Of a stretch of 64,000 nt of DNA, positions 43,089-52,463 are shown one piece after another. Both the position numbers and the translations under genes were made by a program. The first letter of the stretch is position 1. Each line of letters opens with the position of its first letter. This DNA is from Tepidamorphaceae bacterium (GTDB lineage: Bacteria > Pseudomonadota > Alphaproteobacteria > Rhizobiales > JAKSCL01), in the NCBI GenBank assembly GCA_028289445.1, contig JANQPO010000003.1:43882-107881 (forward strand). Reading direction: 5' to 3'. A model generated the notes under the pieces. It was not told the DNA's origin and made no database searches. It worked only from the letters and a program-made list of their open reading frames with translations.

Positions 43089-43556
43089 ATGGGCAGTTTG
43101 AAAGATCAAATCGCGCGTGAACTGAAAGCAGCGATCAAAGATCAAGATCGTCGCAGAATGTGCACTTTGCGCCTGGTGACGGCGGCGATCAACGATCGCA
43201 ACATCACCGCCCGGTCGAATGGCAAAGACTGCGTCAGCGATGACGATGTCCAGCAAATCCTGGCGAAGATGGTCAAACAGCGGCAAGAATCCGAAACGGC
43301 ATTCGAGGCCGCCGGTCGACTCGAACTTGCGCAGCAGGAGCGTGAAGAGATCGAGATCATCCGCGATTTCCTGCCGCGCCAGCTCGGCGAAGAGGAAGTT
43401 TTAAGCGCGATCGATGAGGCGGTTTCATCGGTTGGCGCCAACTGCCTCAAGGATATGGGCCGCACGATGTCGGTTCTTAAGGAGCGTTATCCGGGGCAGA
43501 TGGACTTTGCGATGGCGTCGAAAGTCGTCAAGCAGAAGCTCGCCGGACAGATGTGA
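43089..43556 (+). CDS. YqeY/GatB-domain protein
   Basis: The 155-residue protein (ATG 43089, MGSLKDQIARELKAAIKDQDR) is a full-length YqeY family member: a helical N-terminal half with MCTLRLVTAAINDR and a C-terminal GatB/YqeY tail with EIIRDFLPRQLGEEEV and a closing MASKVVKQKL. The family resembles the tRNA-binding tail of GatB and is thought to bind tRNA, but its role is undefined. It lies between carA and dnaG, as in many alphaproteobacteria. Confidence 0.93.
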   Translation: MGSLKDQIARELKAAIKDQDRRRMCTLRLVTAAINDRNITARSNGKDCVSDDDVQQILAKMVKQRQESETAFEAAGRLELAQQEREEIEIIRDFLPRQLGEEEVLSAIDEAVSSVGANCLKDMGRTMSVLKERYPGQMDFAMASKVVKQKLAGQM

Positions 43557-43980
43557 CGCAGCGGGCGGCCGGCCCGCCCGCAGCTCCCGAAAACGCAGAT
43601 TTCTGGCGCACCCGGACCTCTTCGACCACCGGATAGCCCACCGCAGCAGCGCCAATATGCAACGTGCGTGGGATGTAACTTTAACATCTGCGCGTTGACG
43701 CGATGGTTCTCAATCCGATTCAGCGTGCCCTTTCGATTTGTAGCGAATCCCAAGTCGTCAGCCGAGCCACGGTCGATCTCAACACAACGTGACAGGACTT
43801 GCGAAGATCGTGAGTTCGCCGGGCACGGCGACTGACCTGGGGATAGATGTTGATGGATTGTGGATAGCTGGCCGTCCGCTCGAACCAGCCGGGAAATCGC
43901 GTCGTCATGATATGATTCGCCATCCGAATCCCGGCATAAACGCAGGTCGGCACACAGCCGGCTGGACAAGGACATCGCCA
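43557..43980. other. 424-bp region upstream of dnaG
   Basis: The dnaG frame is open from 43789, but residues before the TTG at 43981 have no primase similarity, so I treat this as non-coding. It begins with a GC-rich inverted repeat (GCGGGCG ... CGCCCGC, 43561-43581) just after yqeY, which has no T-tract. At 43859-43867 TGTGGATAG is a DnaA-box-like nonamer with one mismatch to the consensus. Confidence 0.45.
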
Positions 43981-45861
43981 TTGCGGTTCACGCCTTCATT
44001 TCTGGATGAAATCCGCGCTCGATTGCCGGTGTCATCGGTTGTCGGGCGTCGGGTGCGCCTGAAGAAGCGTGGCCGCGAATTCGTCGGCCTTTCGCCGTTC
44101 AATCGCGAAAAGACGCCGTCGTTCACCGTCAACGACCAAAAAGGCTTCTATCACTGCTTTTCGAGCGGCAAGCATGGCGACATCTTCCGCTTTTTGATGG
44201 AAACCGAGGGATTGGGCTTTGCCGAAGCCGTCGAGCGGTTGGCGAATGAAGCAGGTGTCCCCCTGCCGGCGCGCGATCCCAGGGCCGAGGAACGCGAACG
44301 CGAACGCGACGATCTCCATGCGGTGATGGACAGGGCCGCCGCATTTTTCCGCCAGGCGCTTGAAACATCGGACGGCGCGGCGGCTCGTGGTTATCTTTCC
44401 GACCGCGGCGTTTCGGCGACGGTGCAGGAGAACTTCGGCATCGGCTACGCGCCGAACAGTCGCTCAGCGTTGCGCAGCCATTTGGAATCGGCCGGCATAT
44501 CCCGCGAGGCGATGGTCAAGACCGGGCTCCTGATCGACGGCGATGATATCCCGGTCGCCTACGATCGGTTCCGCGACCGTATCGTGTTTCCGATCGCCGA
44601 CCTGCGCGGACGCACGGTTGGCTTCGGCGGGCGTGCCCTGTCGTCCGATGTGCCGGCGAAATACCTGAACTCGCCCGAGACACCGCTCTTTCACAAGGGC
44701 ACAATGCTCTACAACGCCCATCGCGCCCGGCCGGCCATCCATGGCGGCGCCGCGCTCGTCGTGGCTGAAGGCTACATGGACGTGATCGCGCTTTCTGCCG
44801 CTGGGTTCGGCGGAGCGGTCGCGCCGCTTGGCACGGCCTTGACGGAGGACCAACTCGGCCTCTTGTGGCGCATGGCGGACGAGCCGATCCTGTGTTTCGA
44901 CGGCGACCGCGCCGGTCTTGCCGCGGCCTATCGGGCGATTGACTTGGCCTTATCGCATTTGCGGCCTGGAAAGAGCCTTCGTTTCGCACTTCTGCCAGAC
45001 GGGCTGGACCCGGACGACGTCATCAAGCGCCAGGGACCGGGCGCGATGCAAGATATCCTCGACAAAGCGCAGCCGCTTATCGAACTCTTGTGGATGCGGG
45101 AGTTCGAGGCCGGTGAATGGACGACGCCGGAGCGTCGCGCCGCATTTGAGTCCCGAATCGGAGCGCTCGTCCGCGACATCCGCGACGAGGCGGTGCGCCG
45201 TCACTATCGCGATGCGTTCGATGCGCGGCTAACGGGCTTGCGTGGCGATCGCCGGCGAAAGGCAAACGGGCGGAAGGGCGACAGACGCCGGGCCGGTGGG
45301 CCGCCGGTTTCCACGGTCGCGCCAGTTGCCGATACCTTGAAGAGCCGCAGGGTCAAGGCCACCGGCCTGCAAGCATCGGAGCGTGAAGCACTCATCCTGC
45401 TTGGCGGCATCAATCACCCAGACCTGATCGATCGCCACACGGAGATGTTCGCCGATCTTGAATTTTCCGATTCGCGGCTTTCCGAATTGCGCGACTTGAT
45501 CATCGAGGCCTGTGCCGATCCCGACGCGCCGCCGCTGGCCGGCCGGGATGATGACGCTGTCGCCGACAGAATCGCAGCCGTCAAACGCATCGTCACCCAT
45601 CATAGCTATTGGTGGCTGGACCCCGACACCGGGCTGGATGATGCCGAATTCGCTTGGATGCAGATTGTGACCTTTCACCATCGCGAAGTGACCCTACATA
45701 GGGAGTTGAAGGTCGCAGAACGTGCCTTGAGCGAGGAATGGACCGAAGAAAGCTTCGAACGGCTAAGGGCCATCAACGCGCAAATCCGCTCGCTGGCGGG
45801 CACCGAGGCGCTAAGCGACGATTTTGGGCTGTCATCGGGGCGAAAGGTTAAATCCGTTTAG
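43981..45861 (+). CDS. dnaG: DNA primase
   Basis: DnaG makes RNA primers for replication. The best start is TTG 43981 (then RFTPSFLDEIRARLP), preceded by AAGGA, giving 626 residues. The zinc-binding region is degenerate: the usual CPFH reads SPFN (38-41) and the usual HCFGCG reads HCFSSG (58-63), so three of four zinc ligands are lost, which from memory also occurs in other Rhizobiales primases. The TOPRIM domain is intact (ALVVAEGYMDVIALSAAG with the catalytic Glu; CFDGDRAG). The C-terminus carries the DnaB-interaction region. Confidence 0.94.
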   Translation: MRFTPSFLDEIRARLPVSSVVGRRVRLKKRGREFVGLSPFNREKTPSFTVNDQKGFYHCFSSGKHGDIFRFLMETEGLGFAEAVERLANEAGVPLPARDPRAEERERERDDLHAVMDRAAAFFRQALETSDGAAARGYLSDRGVSATVQENFGIGYAPNSRSALRSHLESAGISREAMVKTGLLIDGDDIPVAYDRFRDRIVFPIADLRGRTVGFGGRALSSDVPAKYLNSPETPLFHKGTMLYNAHRARPAIHGGAALVVAEGYMDVIALSAAGFGGAVAPLGTALTEDQLGLLWRMADEPILCFDGDRAGLAAAYRAIDLALSHLRPGKSLRFALLPDGLDPDDVIKRQGPGAMQDILDKAQPLIELLWMREFEAGEWTTPERRAAFESRIGALVRDIRDEAVRRHYRDAFDARLTGLRGDRRRKANGRKGDRRRAGGPPVSTVAPVADTLKSRRVKATGLQASEREALILLGGINHPDLIDRHTEMFADLEFSDSRLSELRDLIIEACADPDAPPLAGRDDDAVADRIAAVKRIVTHHSYWWLDPDTGLDDAEFAWMQIVTFHHREVTLHRELKVAERALSEEWTEESFERLRAINAQIRSLAGTEALSDDFGLSSGRKVKSV

Positions 45862-45906
45862 TGGCGCCGATCTTGGGCGCCAAACGCGATTATCGGCTTG
45901 AAAAAT

Positions 45907-45939
45907 CGGCCGCTTCGTGGTGAGTCAGCGGCTGTTTTT
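45907..45939 (+). terminator. probable dnaG terminator
   Basis: CGGCCGCT and AGCGGCTG pair over 8 bp with one G-U wobble around a 12-nt loop, followed by TTTTTC on the plus strand. It starts 46 bp after the dnaG stop. Confidence 0.65.
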
Positions 45940-45972
45940 CATGATGCAGGCGCCTCGTGCGGCGATCAGGGT

Positions 45973-46122
45973 TAATGCCGGCTTAAGGGGTGCGGCATTA
46001 GACACGGGATCAGGGTGTTTTGCGTGACGCGAAACGCCCCTATGCCCCATGGGCAAAGGCGCGCGAAACTGCGCGCCACTTTGGCGAAGGCAATTGAACC
46101 CCGGATCGGCTAACGAACCGGG
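45973..46122 (+). promoter_or_regulatory. rpoD upstream region with four consecutive hairpins
   Basis: Four inverted repeats follow one another before the rpoD ATG at 46146: TAATGCCG/CGGCATTA (45973-46000), a 12-bp wobble-containing stem GGGTGTTTTGCG/CGCGAAACGCCC (46013-46039), GGCGCGC/GCGCGCC (46058-46077) and CCCGG/CCGGG (46100-46122). None has a T-tract. They may form a structured rpoD leader, or some may lie upstream of the start site; no clear promoter was identified. Confidence 0.45.
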
Positions 46123-46145
46123 CGGTATGGAGCATCGACAGGATC

Positions 46146-48209
46146 ATGGCGGTAGCGGCTAAGGAAGCGACGGCAACACAGAAAAAGGCGGACGGCCAAG
46201 ACGGGCCGCTTCTCGACCTCTCCGATGCCGCCGTCAAGAAGATGATCAAAGCTGCGCGCAAGCGCGGCTACGTCACCTATGACGAACTGAACGAGGTCCT
46301 GCCCTCGGCGGAAGTCACGTCGGAGCAAATCGAAGACACGATGGCCATGTTGTCCGAGATGGGCATCAACGTTGTCGAGACGGAAGAAGCCGAGGAGCCC
46401 GAAGGCGTCGACGACGAAGCGTCGACGGAAGTTGCGACCCCCGAACGCGGCGCTATCGCCAAGACCGCCAAGACCAGCGAGCCGGCCGAACGCACCGACG
46501 ATCCAGTCCGCATGTATCTGCGCGAGATGGGCACCGTCGAGCTTCTCTCCCGCGAAGGCGAGATCGCGATTGCCAAGCGCATCGAGGCCGGTCGCGAGGC
46601 CATGATCGCCGGTTTGTGCGAAAGCCCGCTGACCTTCCAGGCGATCATCATCTGGCGTGACGAGTTGAACGAAGGCCAGGTGCTGTTGCGCGACATTATC
46701 GATCTCGAAGCGACCTATGCCGGCCCGGACGCCAAGATGAACGACGCCACCGCTGAGGGTGGCAACGCAGCGGAAGGCGGTGAAGGCGGTCAGCCGGCCG
46801 AGGCCGCACCCGCCCCGGCGCCGGAAGCACCGGTGGCCGAAAAACCCGCGGCGGCCTCCGATGACGAGGAGTCCGAGGACCAGACGGACGGAGAAGGCGA
46901 GGGCGAGGACGACGACGAGGATGACGACGATTTCGAGAACAATCTCTCGTTGTCGGCAATGGAAGCGGAGCTAAAGCCGGGGGTCTTGGAAACCTTCGAC
47001 AAGATCGCGTCCAACTATAAGAAGCTGCGCCGCTTGCAGGATCAAAACGTCGAACAGCAGTTGCAGAACAAATCGCTGTCGACGTCGCAGGAGCGTCGCT
47101 ACGGCAAGCTCAAGGAAGAGATCGTCGCCGACGTGAAGAGCTTGGCGCTCAATCAGGCGCGCATCGACGCCCTGGTCGAGCAGCTCTACGCCATCAACAA
47201 GCGCCTGATCGGCCTAGAGGGCCGGCTTCTGCGCCTTGCGGAAAGCTATGGCGTGCCGCGCGTGGAGTTCCTGGCCGAGTACCAGACCAACGAGCTTGAC
47301 CCGAACTGGCTGACCCGCGTCTCGAAACTGAAGACCAAGGGCTGGAAGGCCTTCGTCCAGAAAGATCGCAAGGCCATCAAGGACCTGCGCGGCGAAATCC
47401 AGACGCTGGCGACGGAAACCGGCTTGGACATTTCCGAGTTCCGCAAGATCGTCCACATGGTGCAAAAGGGCGAGCGCGAGGCCCGCCAGGCGAAAAAGGA
47501 GATGGTCGAGGCCAATCTCCGTCTCGTGATCTCGATCGCCAAGAAATACACCAATCGCGGCCTGCAATTCCTGGACCTGATCCAGGAGGGCAATATCGGC
47601 CTCATGAAGGCGGTCGATAAGTTCGAATACCGTCGCGGCTACAAGTTCTCCACCTACGCCACCTGGTGGATCCGCCAGGCGATTACCCGGTCGATCGCTG
47701 ACCAGGCGCGCACCATCCGCATTCCGGTCCACATGATCGAGACAATCAACAAGATCGTCCGCACCTCGCGCCAGATGCTGCACGAGATCGGCCGCGAGCC
47801 GACGCCGGAGGAACTGGCCGAAAAGCTCGCCATGCCGCTCGAAAAGGTCCGCAAGGTCCTCAAGATCGCCAAGGAGCCGATTTCGCTCGAAACGCCGATC
47901 GGCGACGAGGAAGATTCCCATCTGGGCGACTTCATCGAGGACAAGAATGCGGTCCTGCCGATTGATGCGGCGATCCAGTCGAACCTGCGCGAGACGACGA
48001 CACGGGTTCTGGCCTCGCTGACGCCCCGCGAGGAGCGTGTTCTGCGTATGCGCTTCGGTATCGGCATGAACACCGACCACACGCTGGAAGAGGTCGGTCA
48101 ACAGTTCTCCGTCACCCGCGAGCGCATCCGCCAGATCGAGGCGAAAGCGCTCCGCAAGCTGAAGCACCCGAGCCGGTCACGGAAGCTCAGGAGCTTCCTG
48201 GACAACTGA
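46146..48209 (+). CDS. rpoD: RNA polymerase primary sigma factor
   Basis: RpoD is the housekeeping sigma70. The 687-residue protein starts after AGGA with region 1.1 (about 20-85), then region 1.2 ([22 protein letters not shown]). A long low-complexity insert about 205-265 is rich in Ala, Pro, Asp and Glu, ending in a run of acidic residues. Regions 2 ([44 protein letters not shown]), 3 and 4 ([25 protein letters not shown]) follow. All promoter-contact motifs are intact. Confidence 0.98.
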   Translation: MAVAAKEATATQKKADGQDGPLLDLSDAAVKKMIKAARKRGYVTYDELNEVLPSAEVTSEQIEDTMAMLSEMGINVVETEEAEEPEGVDDEASTEVATPERGAIAKTAKTSEPAERTDDPVRMYLREMGTVELLSREGEIAIAKRIEAGREAMIAGLCESPLTFQAIIIWRDELNEGQVLLRDIIDLEATYAGPDAKMNDATAEGGNAAEGGEGGQPAEAAPAPAPEAPVAEKPAAASDDEESEDQTDGEGEGEDDDEDDDDFENNLSLSAMEAELKPGVLETFDKIASNYKKLRRLQDQNVEQQLQNKSLSTSQERRYGKLKEEIVADVKSLALNQARIDALVEQLYAINKRLIGLEGRLLRLAESYGVPRVEFLAEYQTNELDPNWLTRVSKLKTKGWKAFVQKDRKAIKDLRGEIQTLATETGLDISEFRKIVHMVQKGEREARQAKKEMVEANLRLVISIAKKYTNRGLQFLDLIQEGNIGLMKAVDKFEYRRGYKFSTYATWWIRQAITRSIADQARTIRIPVHMIETINKIVRTSRQMLHEIGREPTPEELAEKLAMPLEKVRKVLKIAKEPISLETPIGDEEDSHLGDFIEDKNAVLPIDAAIQSNLRETTTRVLASLTPREERVLRMRFGIGMNTDHTLEEVGQQFSVTRERIRQIEAKALRKLKHPSRSRKLRSFLDN

Positions 48210-48235
48210 TTGCCGAATTCGATTGAGGCGATGCC

Positions 48236-48466
48236 TTGGCGCTGATCCGAAAATTCACGAAGAAGCACATGGATCGAAACTCGGTCCATGATGAAATCGA
48301 AGCTTCTTACACTGTTTTTGAGAATGACGGTCGGGTGCTTCTACAGATCGATAGCTACGGTCGCTCCTCACGTGAATTCCCCGGAAAGAAGAGCCAAACA
48401 ATACAGTTGGATAGAACCGGAGCCAAAAAGCTCCATGACATCATTCGATCTGCATTCAAGTTTTAG
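48236..48466 (+). CDS. small conserved protein of unknown function
   Basis: The 76-residue frame starts with TTG 48236, which has GAGG at a 7-bp spacing. The sequence MALIRKFTKKHMDRNSVHDE, followed by SYTVFENDGRVLLQIDSYGR and PGKKSQTIQLDRTGAKKL, matches a small hypothetical family I have seen in alphaproteobacteria. I know no function. It lies 26 bp after rpoD and may share its transcript. Confidence 0.75.
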   Translation: MALIRKFTKKHMDRNSVHDEIEASYTVFENDGRVLLQIDSYGRSSREFPGKKSQTIQLDRTGAKKLHDIIRSAFKF

Positions 48467-48499
48467 TTTAGATCTTTTTGGCCATCGCCGAAAGCATGC

Positions 48500-49879
48500 T
48501 CACTCCGTATAAAGTTCGCTGTCGGCGCCCAAATAGCCGTCCCAGGCGAACCAGTAGCTAAGATGGCCGGGCACGCGGGCAAGTTTTGTCCCGTCGGGTC
48601 CAACCAGATCGCTTTCGGTGATCGTCCAATTGCCGCCCGGCCCGGCGACGAGGTTCGATGCTGAGCCGCTTGCGAACTCCATGTCCCGCCGGTCATAGGC
48701 CCGAACGGTGCGCGTCTCCGCGTCGCCGATCAGCACGACATTGCGGCTCCCAACGGCGTCGTTGATCACTCTGCCGCCCTTGAACGCCGCGATCGGCCAG
48801 GCCTTGGCGGCCGCGACATCGCGAATCCCAAAGACGCGGTCCTTGCGCTTGGCAACGGATTCGTCGCGCACAATCGTTGGGAACATCAGGTCCGGGCTGG
48901 CGAAATAATCGCGATAGACGACGCCCGATCCGTAGTCGCGCCGATGCCCGGTGTTCAGTGAGAGCACTTTGGTGTCGGGATGAAGCGCCTTCCAGCGCCC
49001 CCAGGACGTGGTTGCGACCGGCCGGATCTTGAGCATGAGGCCGGAGTCGACCAACGGCCCGCTGACCGGTTTGCCCGTGAACTGGTTCCAGAGGCTGTCG
49101 GTCTCACGGTCGAACATCAATTTGTTGGAGCGATAGAGAAAGCCGGACGAGCCGAAGACGAACGGCTTGTCCCGGCCCGGCACCAGGGTTTCGAAGAGGA
49201 TGCCCGCACCGCACAAGGTGCAATAGGCGAGCGCCACCGGCACGCCGCCAATGGTCTCGTTGAACATTTCGTGCCAGCCCATGATGCGCAGGGGATAGGC
49301 GCGAACATCGCCGTTGATTTCAACGCCGAACACCAGATCGTCGTCCTGCAGATAGTCGGCCTCATCGGCGGCGATCAGTTCAGGGTCGTCGAGCGACGGA
49401 ATGCCGTCGACTTGAACGCCGCCCCAGGTGATTTCTTCCAACCGGATTTTGAGGTTCTCCTGCTTGCCGCGCTCGTCGCCTAAGAAACGCAGAAATTGCG
49501 GATCGATGCGCTGAAAGACATCGAGCTTGAGCTCACGATAGCTGTCATGCGGCACGACTTCGGGACGCGCCTCCTGCCACAGCATGACGTCTTGCCAATC
49601 GGTGATCTTGGTCCCGGTGACTTTGGTCAAAGCATCGAGAATGGGCGGGTCTTGGCGCCGATAGCGCAACGCGAGCACCAAGCTGGCGACGACGTCTGAA
49701 TCTCCTCGCGCGGCCAAACCTTCAAGCGCGGCGTTGGATTGCGACGGCGAGCCGAATATTACCGCGTGGCTTTCGCTGCCGACGGCTTCGTCGCTGAGCG
49801 GTGCCGCGCGCAGCGCGCTGGTCATGGCGCAAAGCAGGATTGCGGCCAACACGGTCGCCGCGATGAAAGGTCGAGACAT
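48500..49879 (-). CDS. DUF3179 domain-containing exported protein
   Basis: Starting at ATG 49879, preceded by GAGGATTGCC, the product is 459 residues. A signal peptide (about 1-25) precedes a long DUF3179 domain, recognisable by GVEINGDVRAYPLRIMGWHE, VALAYCTLCGAGILFE with two cysteines, FGSSGFLYRSNKLMFDRET and SLWNQFTGKPVSG. The family is periplasmic with no proven biochemical role; the conserved Cys-x-x-Cys and His residues suggest metal or redox chemistry. The gene is monocistronic. Confidence 0.85.
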   Translation of the reverse strand: MSRPFIAATVLAAILLCAMTSALRAAPLSDEAVGSESHAVIFGSPSQSNAALEGLAARGDSDVVASLVLALRYRRQDPPILDALTKVTGTKITDWQDVMLWQEARPEVVPHDSYRELKLDVFQRIDPQFLRFLGDERGKQENLKIRLEEITWGGVQVDGIPSLDDPELIAADEADYLQDDDLVFGVEINGDVRAYPLRIMGWHEMFNETIGGVPVALAYCTLCGAGILFETLVPGRDKPFVFGSSGFLYRSNKLMFDRETDSLWNQFTGKPVSGPLVDSGLMLKIRPVATTSWGRWKALHPDTKVLSLNTGHRRDYGSGVVYRDYFASPDLMFPTIVRDESVAKRKDRVFGIRDVAAAKAWPIAAFKGGRVINDAVGSRNVVLIGDAETRTVRAYDRRDMEFASGSASNLVAGPGGNWTITESDLVGPDGTKLARVPGHLSYWFAWDGYLGADSELYTE

Positions 49880-50043
49880 GGCAATCCTCAAGAAGGAGCA
49901 AAACTGAACACGACCATATACGGTTTGGCGCCTGCTGGACGTCGCCTCACCGGCATGTGTGACGAATTGAAGGGCGCGCGATTCTCGACAATGCATTGTC
50001 AATCGTGTCACCATCGCAAGGAAACAAGCGTGATGGTGGCGCG

Positions 50044-50331
50044 ATGTCATTCCTAAAGAAACTTTTCGGCGGCGGATCGGACGAAGCCGGCGGCGACTCG
50101 GCGGCGACAGCCGAAACCGAGCACGAGGGCTTTCGCATCGCCGCCACGCCGCAAAAGGAAGGCGGGCAGTACCGGCTCCACGGCGTAATTTCCAAGGAGA
50201 TCGACGGCGAGGTGAAGGAGCACCTTTTGATTCGCGCCGATCTCTTCGCTTCCATCGACGACGCGACCGAAGCCACGGTCAGGAAAGCCAAGCAGGTCAT
50301 CGACGAGCAGGGCGACCGGCTGCTCTCATGA
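50044..50331 (+). CDS. HlyU-like small protein
   Basis: The 95-residue protein starts MSFLKKLFGGGSDEAGG and continues EHEGFRIAATPQKEGGQYRLHGVI and a C-terminal DATEATVRKAKQVIDEQG. This is the HlyU family pattern seen in many alphaproteobacteria. The family name comes from a Vibrio hemolysin regulator, but the alphaproteobacterial members lack an obvious helix-turn-helix and have no known function. It diverges from the DUF3179 gene. Confidence 0.8.
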   Translation: MSFLKKLFGGGSDEAGGDSAATAETEHEGFRIAATPQKEGGQYRLHGVISKEIDGEVKEHLLIRADLFASIDDATEATVRKAKQVIDEQGDRLLS

Positions 50332-50428
50332 GTCTCTGGGGCAGCACTGCTTTTGGCAACTGTTCTCTTCACCGACCAATCTCCACCCCACCATTGCAGC
50401 CGGCCGTCATTCCGCGTAGACGGAATCC

Positions 50429-51271
50429 ATGGAATGGCTGACCGATAACAAGATTCCGATCGGGAAGTGGGCAAAGGCACTGGTCGACTGGCTGACGGAC
50501 AATGCCGCCGGTCTGTTCGATCTGATCGCCTCCGCGCTTGATGCCGTCATCCAAGCGCTGCTTTTCCTCCTGCAGTGGCCGCATCCCTTGGCGCTGGTCG
50601 CAATCGTGACGGCCGTTGCCGCCTATGTTCGAAAGTCCGTCCTGTTTTCCACCTTTGTCGCGCTTGGTCTGATGCTCATCATCAACCAGGGGTACTGGGA
50701 GGAAACGACGGAGACCCTCGCGCTGGTGCTTGCGTCATCGTTGGTGTGCATGGGCGTGGGCGTACCGGTCGGCATCGCGGCGGCGCGGCGCCCCTGGCTT
50801 TTCTCAGCGCTCCGGCCGGTGCTCGATTTGATGCAGACCATCCCGACTTTTGTTTATCTGATCCCGGCGTTGATCCTGTTCGGCCTCGGCATGGTGCCGG
50901 GCCTGATCGCGACCGTGATCTTTGCCATTCCGGCGCCGATCCGATTGACTCATTTGGGCATTTCCTCAACGCCGAAAGCGCTGATCGAGGCGGGCCAGGC
51001 GTTCGGCGCGACCCCGCGCCAACTGCTTTGGAAGGTCGAACTGCCCTACGCCATGCCGCAGATCATGGCGGGCCTCACCCAGACCATCATGCTCTCGTTG
51101 TCCATGGTCGTGATCGCGGCATTGGTGGGCGCTGACGGATTGGGTGTGCCGACACTACGCGCTTTGAACCAGGTAAACATCGCCAAGGGCTTCGAAGTCG
51201 GGTTGGCCATCGTCTTGATCGCCATCATCCTCGATCGCCTATTCCGGACGGAAGCGAAGACCGGGCGATGA
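50429..51271 (+). CDS. ABC transporter permease, ProW/ChoW type (glycine betaine/choline)
   Basis: The 280-residue permease begins MEWLTDNKIPIGKWAKALVDWLTDN, the ProW-like amphipathic N-terminus, and has six or so transmembrane helices. The EAA loop that contacts the ATPase is visible as LIEAGQAFGATPRQLLWKVELPYAMPQIMAG (about 192-222 in shorter blocks), with the family segments TIPTFVYLIPALILFGLG and AALVGADGLG. Substrates of the family are quaternary amines used as osmoprotectants. It overlaps the ATPase gene by 4 bp. Confidence 0.92.
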   Translation: MEWLTDNKIPIGKWAKALVDWLTDNAAGLFDLIASALDAVIQALLFLLQWPHPLALVAIVTAVAAYVRKSVLFSTFVALGLMLIINQGYWEETTETLALVLASSLVCMGVGVPVGIAAARRPWLFSALRPVLDLMQTIPTFVYLIPALILFGLGMVPGLIATVIFAIPAPIRLTHLGISSTPKALIEAGQAFGATPRQLLWKVELPYAMPQIMAGLTQTIMLSLSMVVIAALVGADGLGVPTLRALNQVNIAKGFEVGLAIVLIAIILDRLFRTEAKTGR

Positions 51272-52422
51272 CGACACCGGCTGTCTCTTTCCGCGATGTC
51301 GACATCGTTTTCGGCAACAAGCCCGAGTCCGCCCTGCCGTTGATCGACCAGGGCAGGAGCCGCGAGGAGATTCAAAAGGCGACCAATCAGGTTCTGGGTG
51401 CCGCCGGATGCACCCTCGATGTGATGCCCGGCGAAATCTCCGTTTTGATGGGCTTGTCCGGGTCGGGTAAGTCGACGCTCCTGCGCGCTGTCAACGGCCT
51501 AAACCCGGTTATCCGCGGAACGGTGACGGTGCACGACGGCGAGAAACCGGTCGATGTGGCGCACACGGATGCGGCCACCTTGCGGCGGATGCGGACGGAC
51601 CATGTCACGATGGTGTTTCAGCAGTTCGCGCTTTTGCCCTGGCGCACGGTAGCCGAGAATGTGGGCTTCGGGCTGGAGCTCGCCGGCGTGCCGAAAACCA
51701 AGCGCGCCGAGCGGGTCAAGGCCCAGTTGGCCCTAGTGCACCTGGAACAATGGGCCGATGCCCGCGTCGATCAGCTCTCCGGCGGCATGCAACAGCGCGT
51801 CGGACTGGCCCGCGCCTTTGCGACCGAGGCGCCAATCCTGCTCATGGACGAACCGTTCTCGGCCCTCGACCCGCTGATCCGCGACCGGCTGCAAGACGAG
51901 CTTTTGGACCTACAATCGAAGCTCAACCGGACCATCATCTTCGTCAGTCATGACCTCGACGAGGCGCTGAAACTCGGCAATCGCATCGCCATCATGGAGG
52001 GCGGCCGGATCGTCCAATGGGGCACACCGCAGGATATCATGCTGAAACCGGCAAGCGACTATGTCGCCGATTTCGTCGCCCACATGAACCCGCTCAACGT
52101 GCTACGCGCCAGCGATGTCATGCGACCCCTGGCGCTTGGCTCGGGAACGCTCAGATCGATGCCCGGTCTTGATGGTATCCAGTTTCATGTCGATGGCACG
52201 ATCAGCGGCGCCGAGCCGGTCATGCTGCCCGAGCGCGCCGAGGCGGGCGCCTTGGCGTTTGCCGACGCCGATCTACCGGTCCGCGACATCATGGCCGGTC
52301 TGGTTGGCACCGGTCGTCCAGTAGCGGTGCAGGAAGGCGGTAAGCTGGTCGGCCTGATCGGTTATGACGATCTATGCCGTGGCCTGATCAATCGCGGTCG
52401 GTCGCCGCTTGACAGCAACTAG
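51268..52422 (+). CDS. ABC transporter ATP-binding protein, ProV/ChoV type
   Basis: The 384-residue ATPase has Walker [10 protein letters not shown] near residue 63, a Q-loop in [17 protein letters not shown], the signature [15 protein letters not shown], Walker [17 protein letters not shown] and the switch His in [10 protein letters not shown]. The N-terminal 40 residues ([16 protein letters not shown]) are typical of ProV/ChoV. A C-terminal extension contains a CBS-like module ([20 protein letters not shown], then [12 protein letters not shown]), in relatives a sensor of ionic strength. The substrate-binding protein is missing from the window. Confidence 0.93.
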   Translation: MTTPAVSFRDVDIVFGNKPESALPLIDQGRSREEIQKATNQVLGAAGCTLDVMPGEISVLMGLSGSGKSTLLRAVNGLNPVIRGTVTVHDGEKPVDVAHTDAATLRRMRTDHVTMVFQQFALLPWRTVAENVGFGLELAGVPKTKRAERVKAQLALVHLEQWADARVDQLSGGMQQRVGLARAFATEAPILLMDEPFSALDPLIRDRLQDELLDLQSKLNRTIIFVSHDLDEALKLGNRIAIMEGGRIVQWGTPQDIMLKPASDYVADFVAHMNPLNVLRASDVMRPLALGSGTLRSMPGLDGIQFHVDGTISGAEPVMLPERAEAGALAFADADLPVRDIMAGLVGTGRPVAVQEGGKLVGLIGYDDLCRGLINRGRSPLDSN

Positions 52423-52463
52423 GCAGGCATCCATTTACCGGGTGCAACAAGACCCTCCGGATC

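Noticed and set aside
48181-48198. Inverted repeat GGAAGCTC/GAGCTTCC as rpoD terminator
   Set aside because: It lies inside the last codons of rpoD, has a 2-nt loop and no T-tract.
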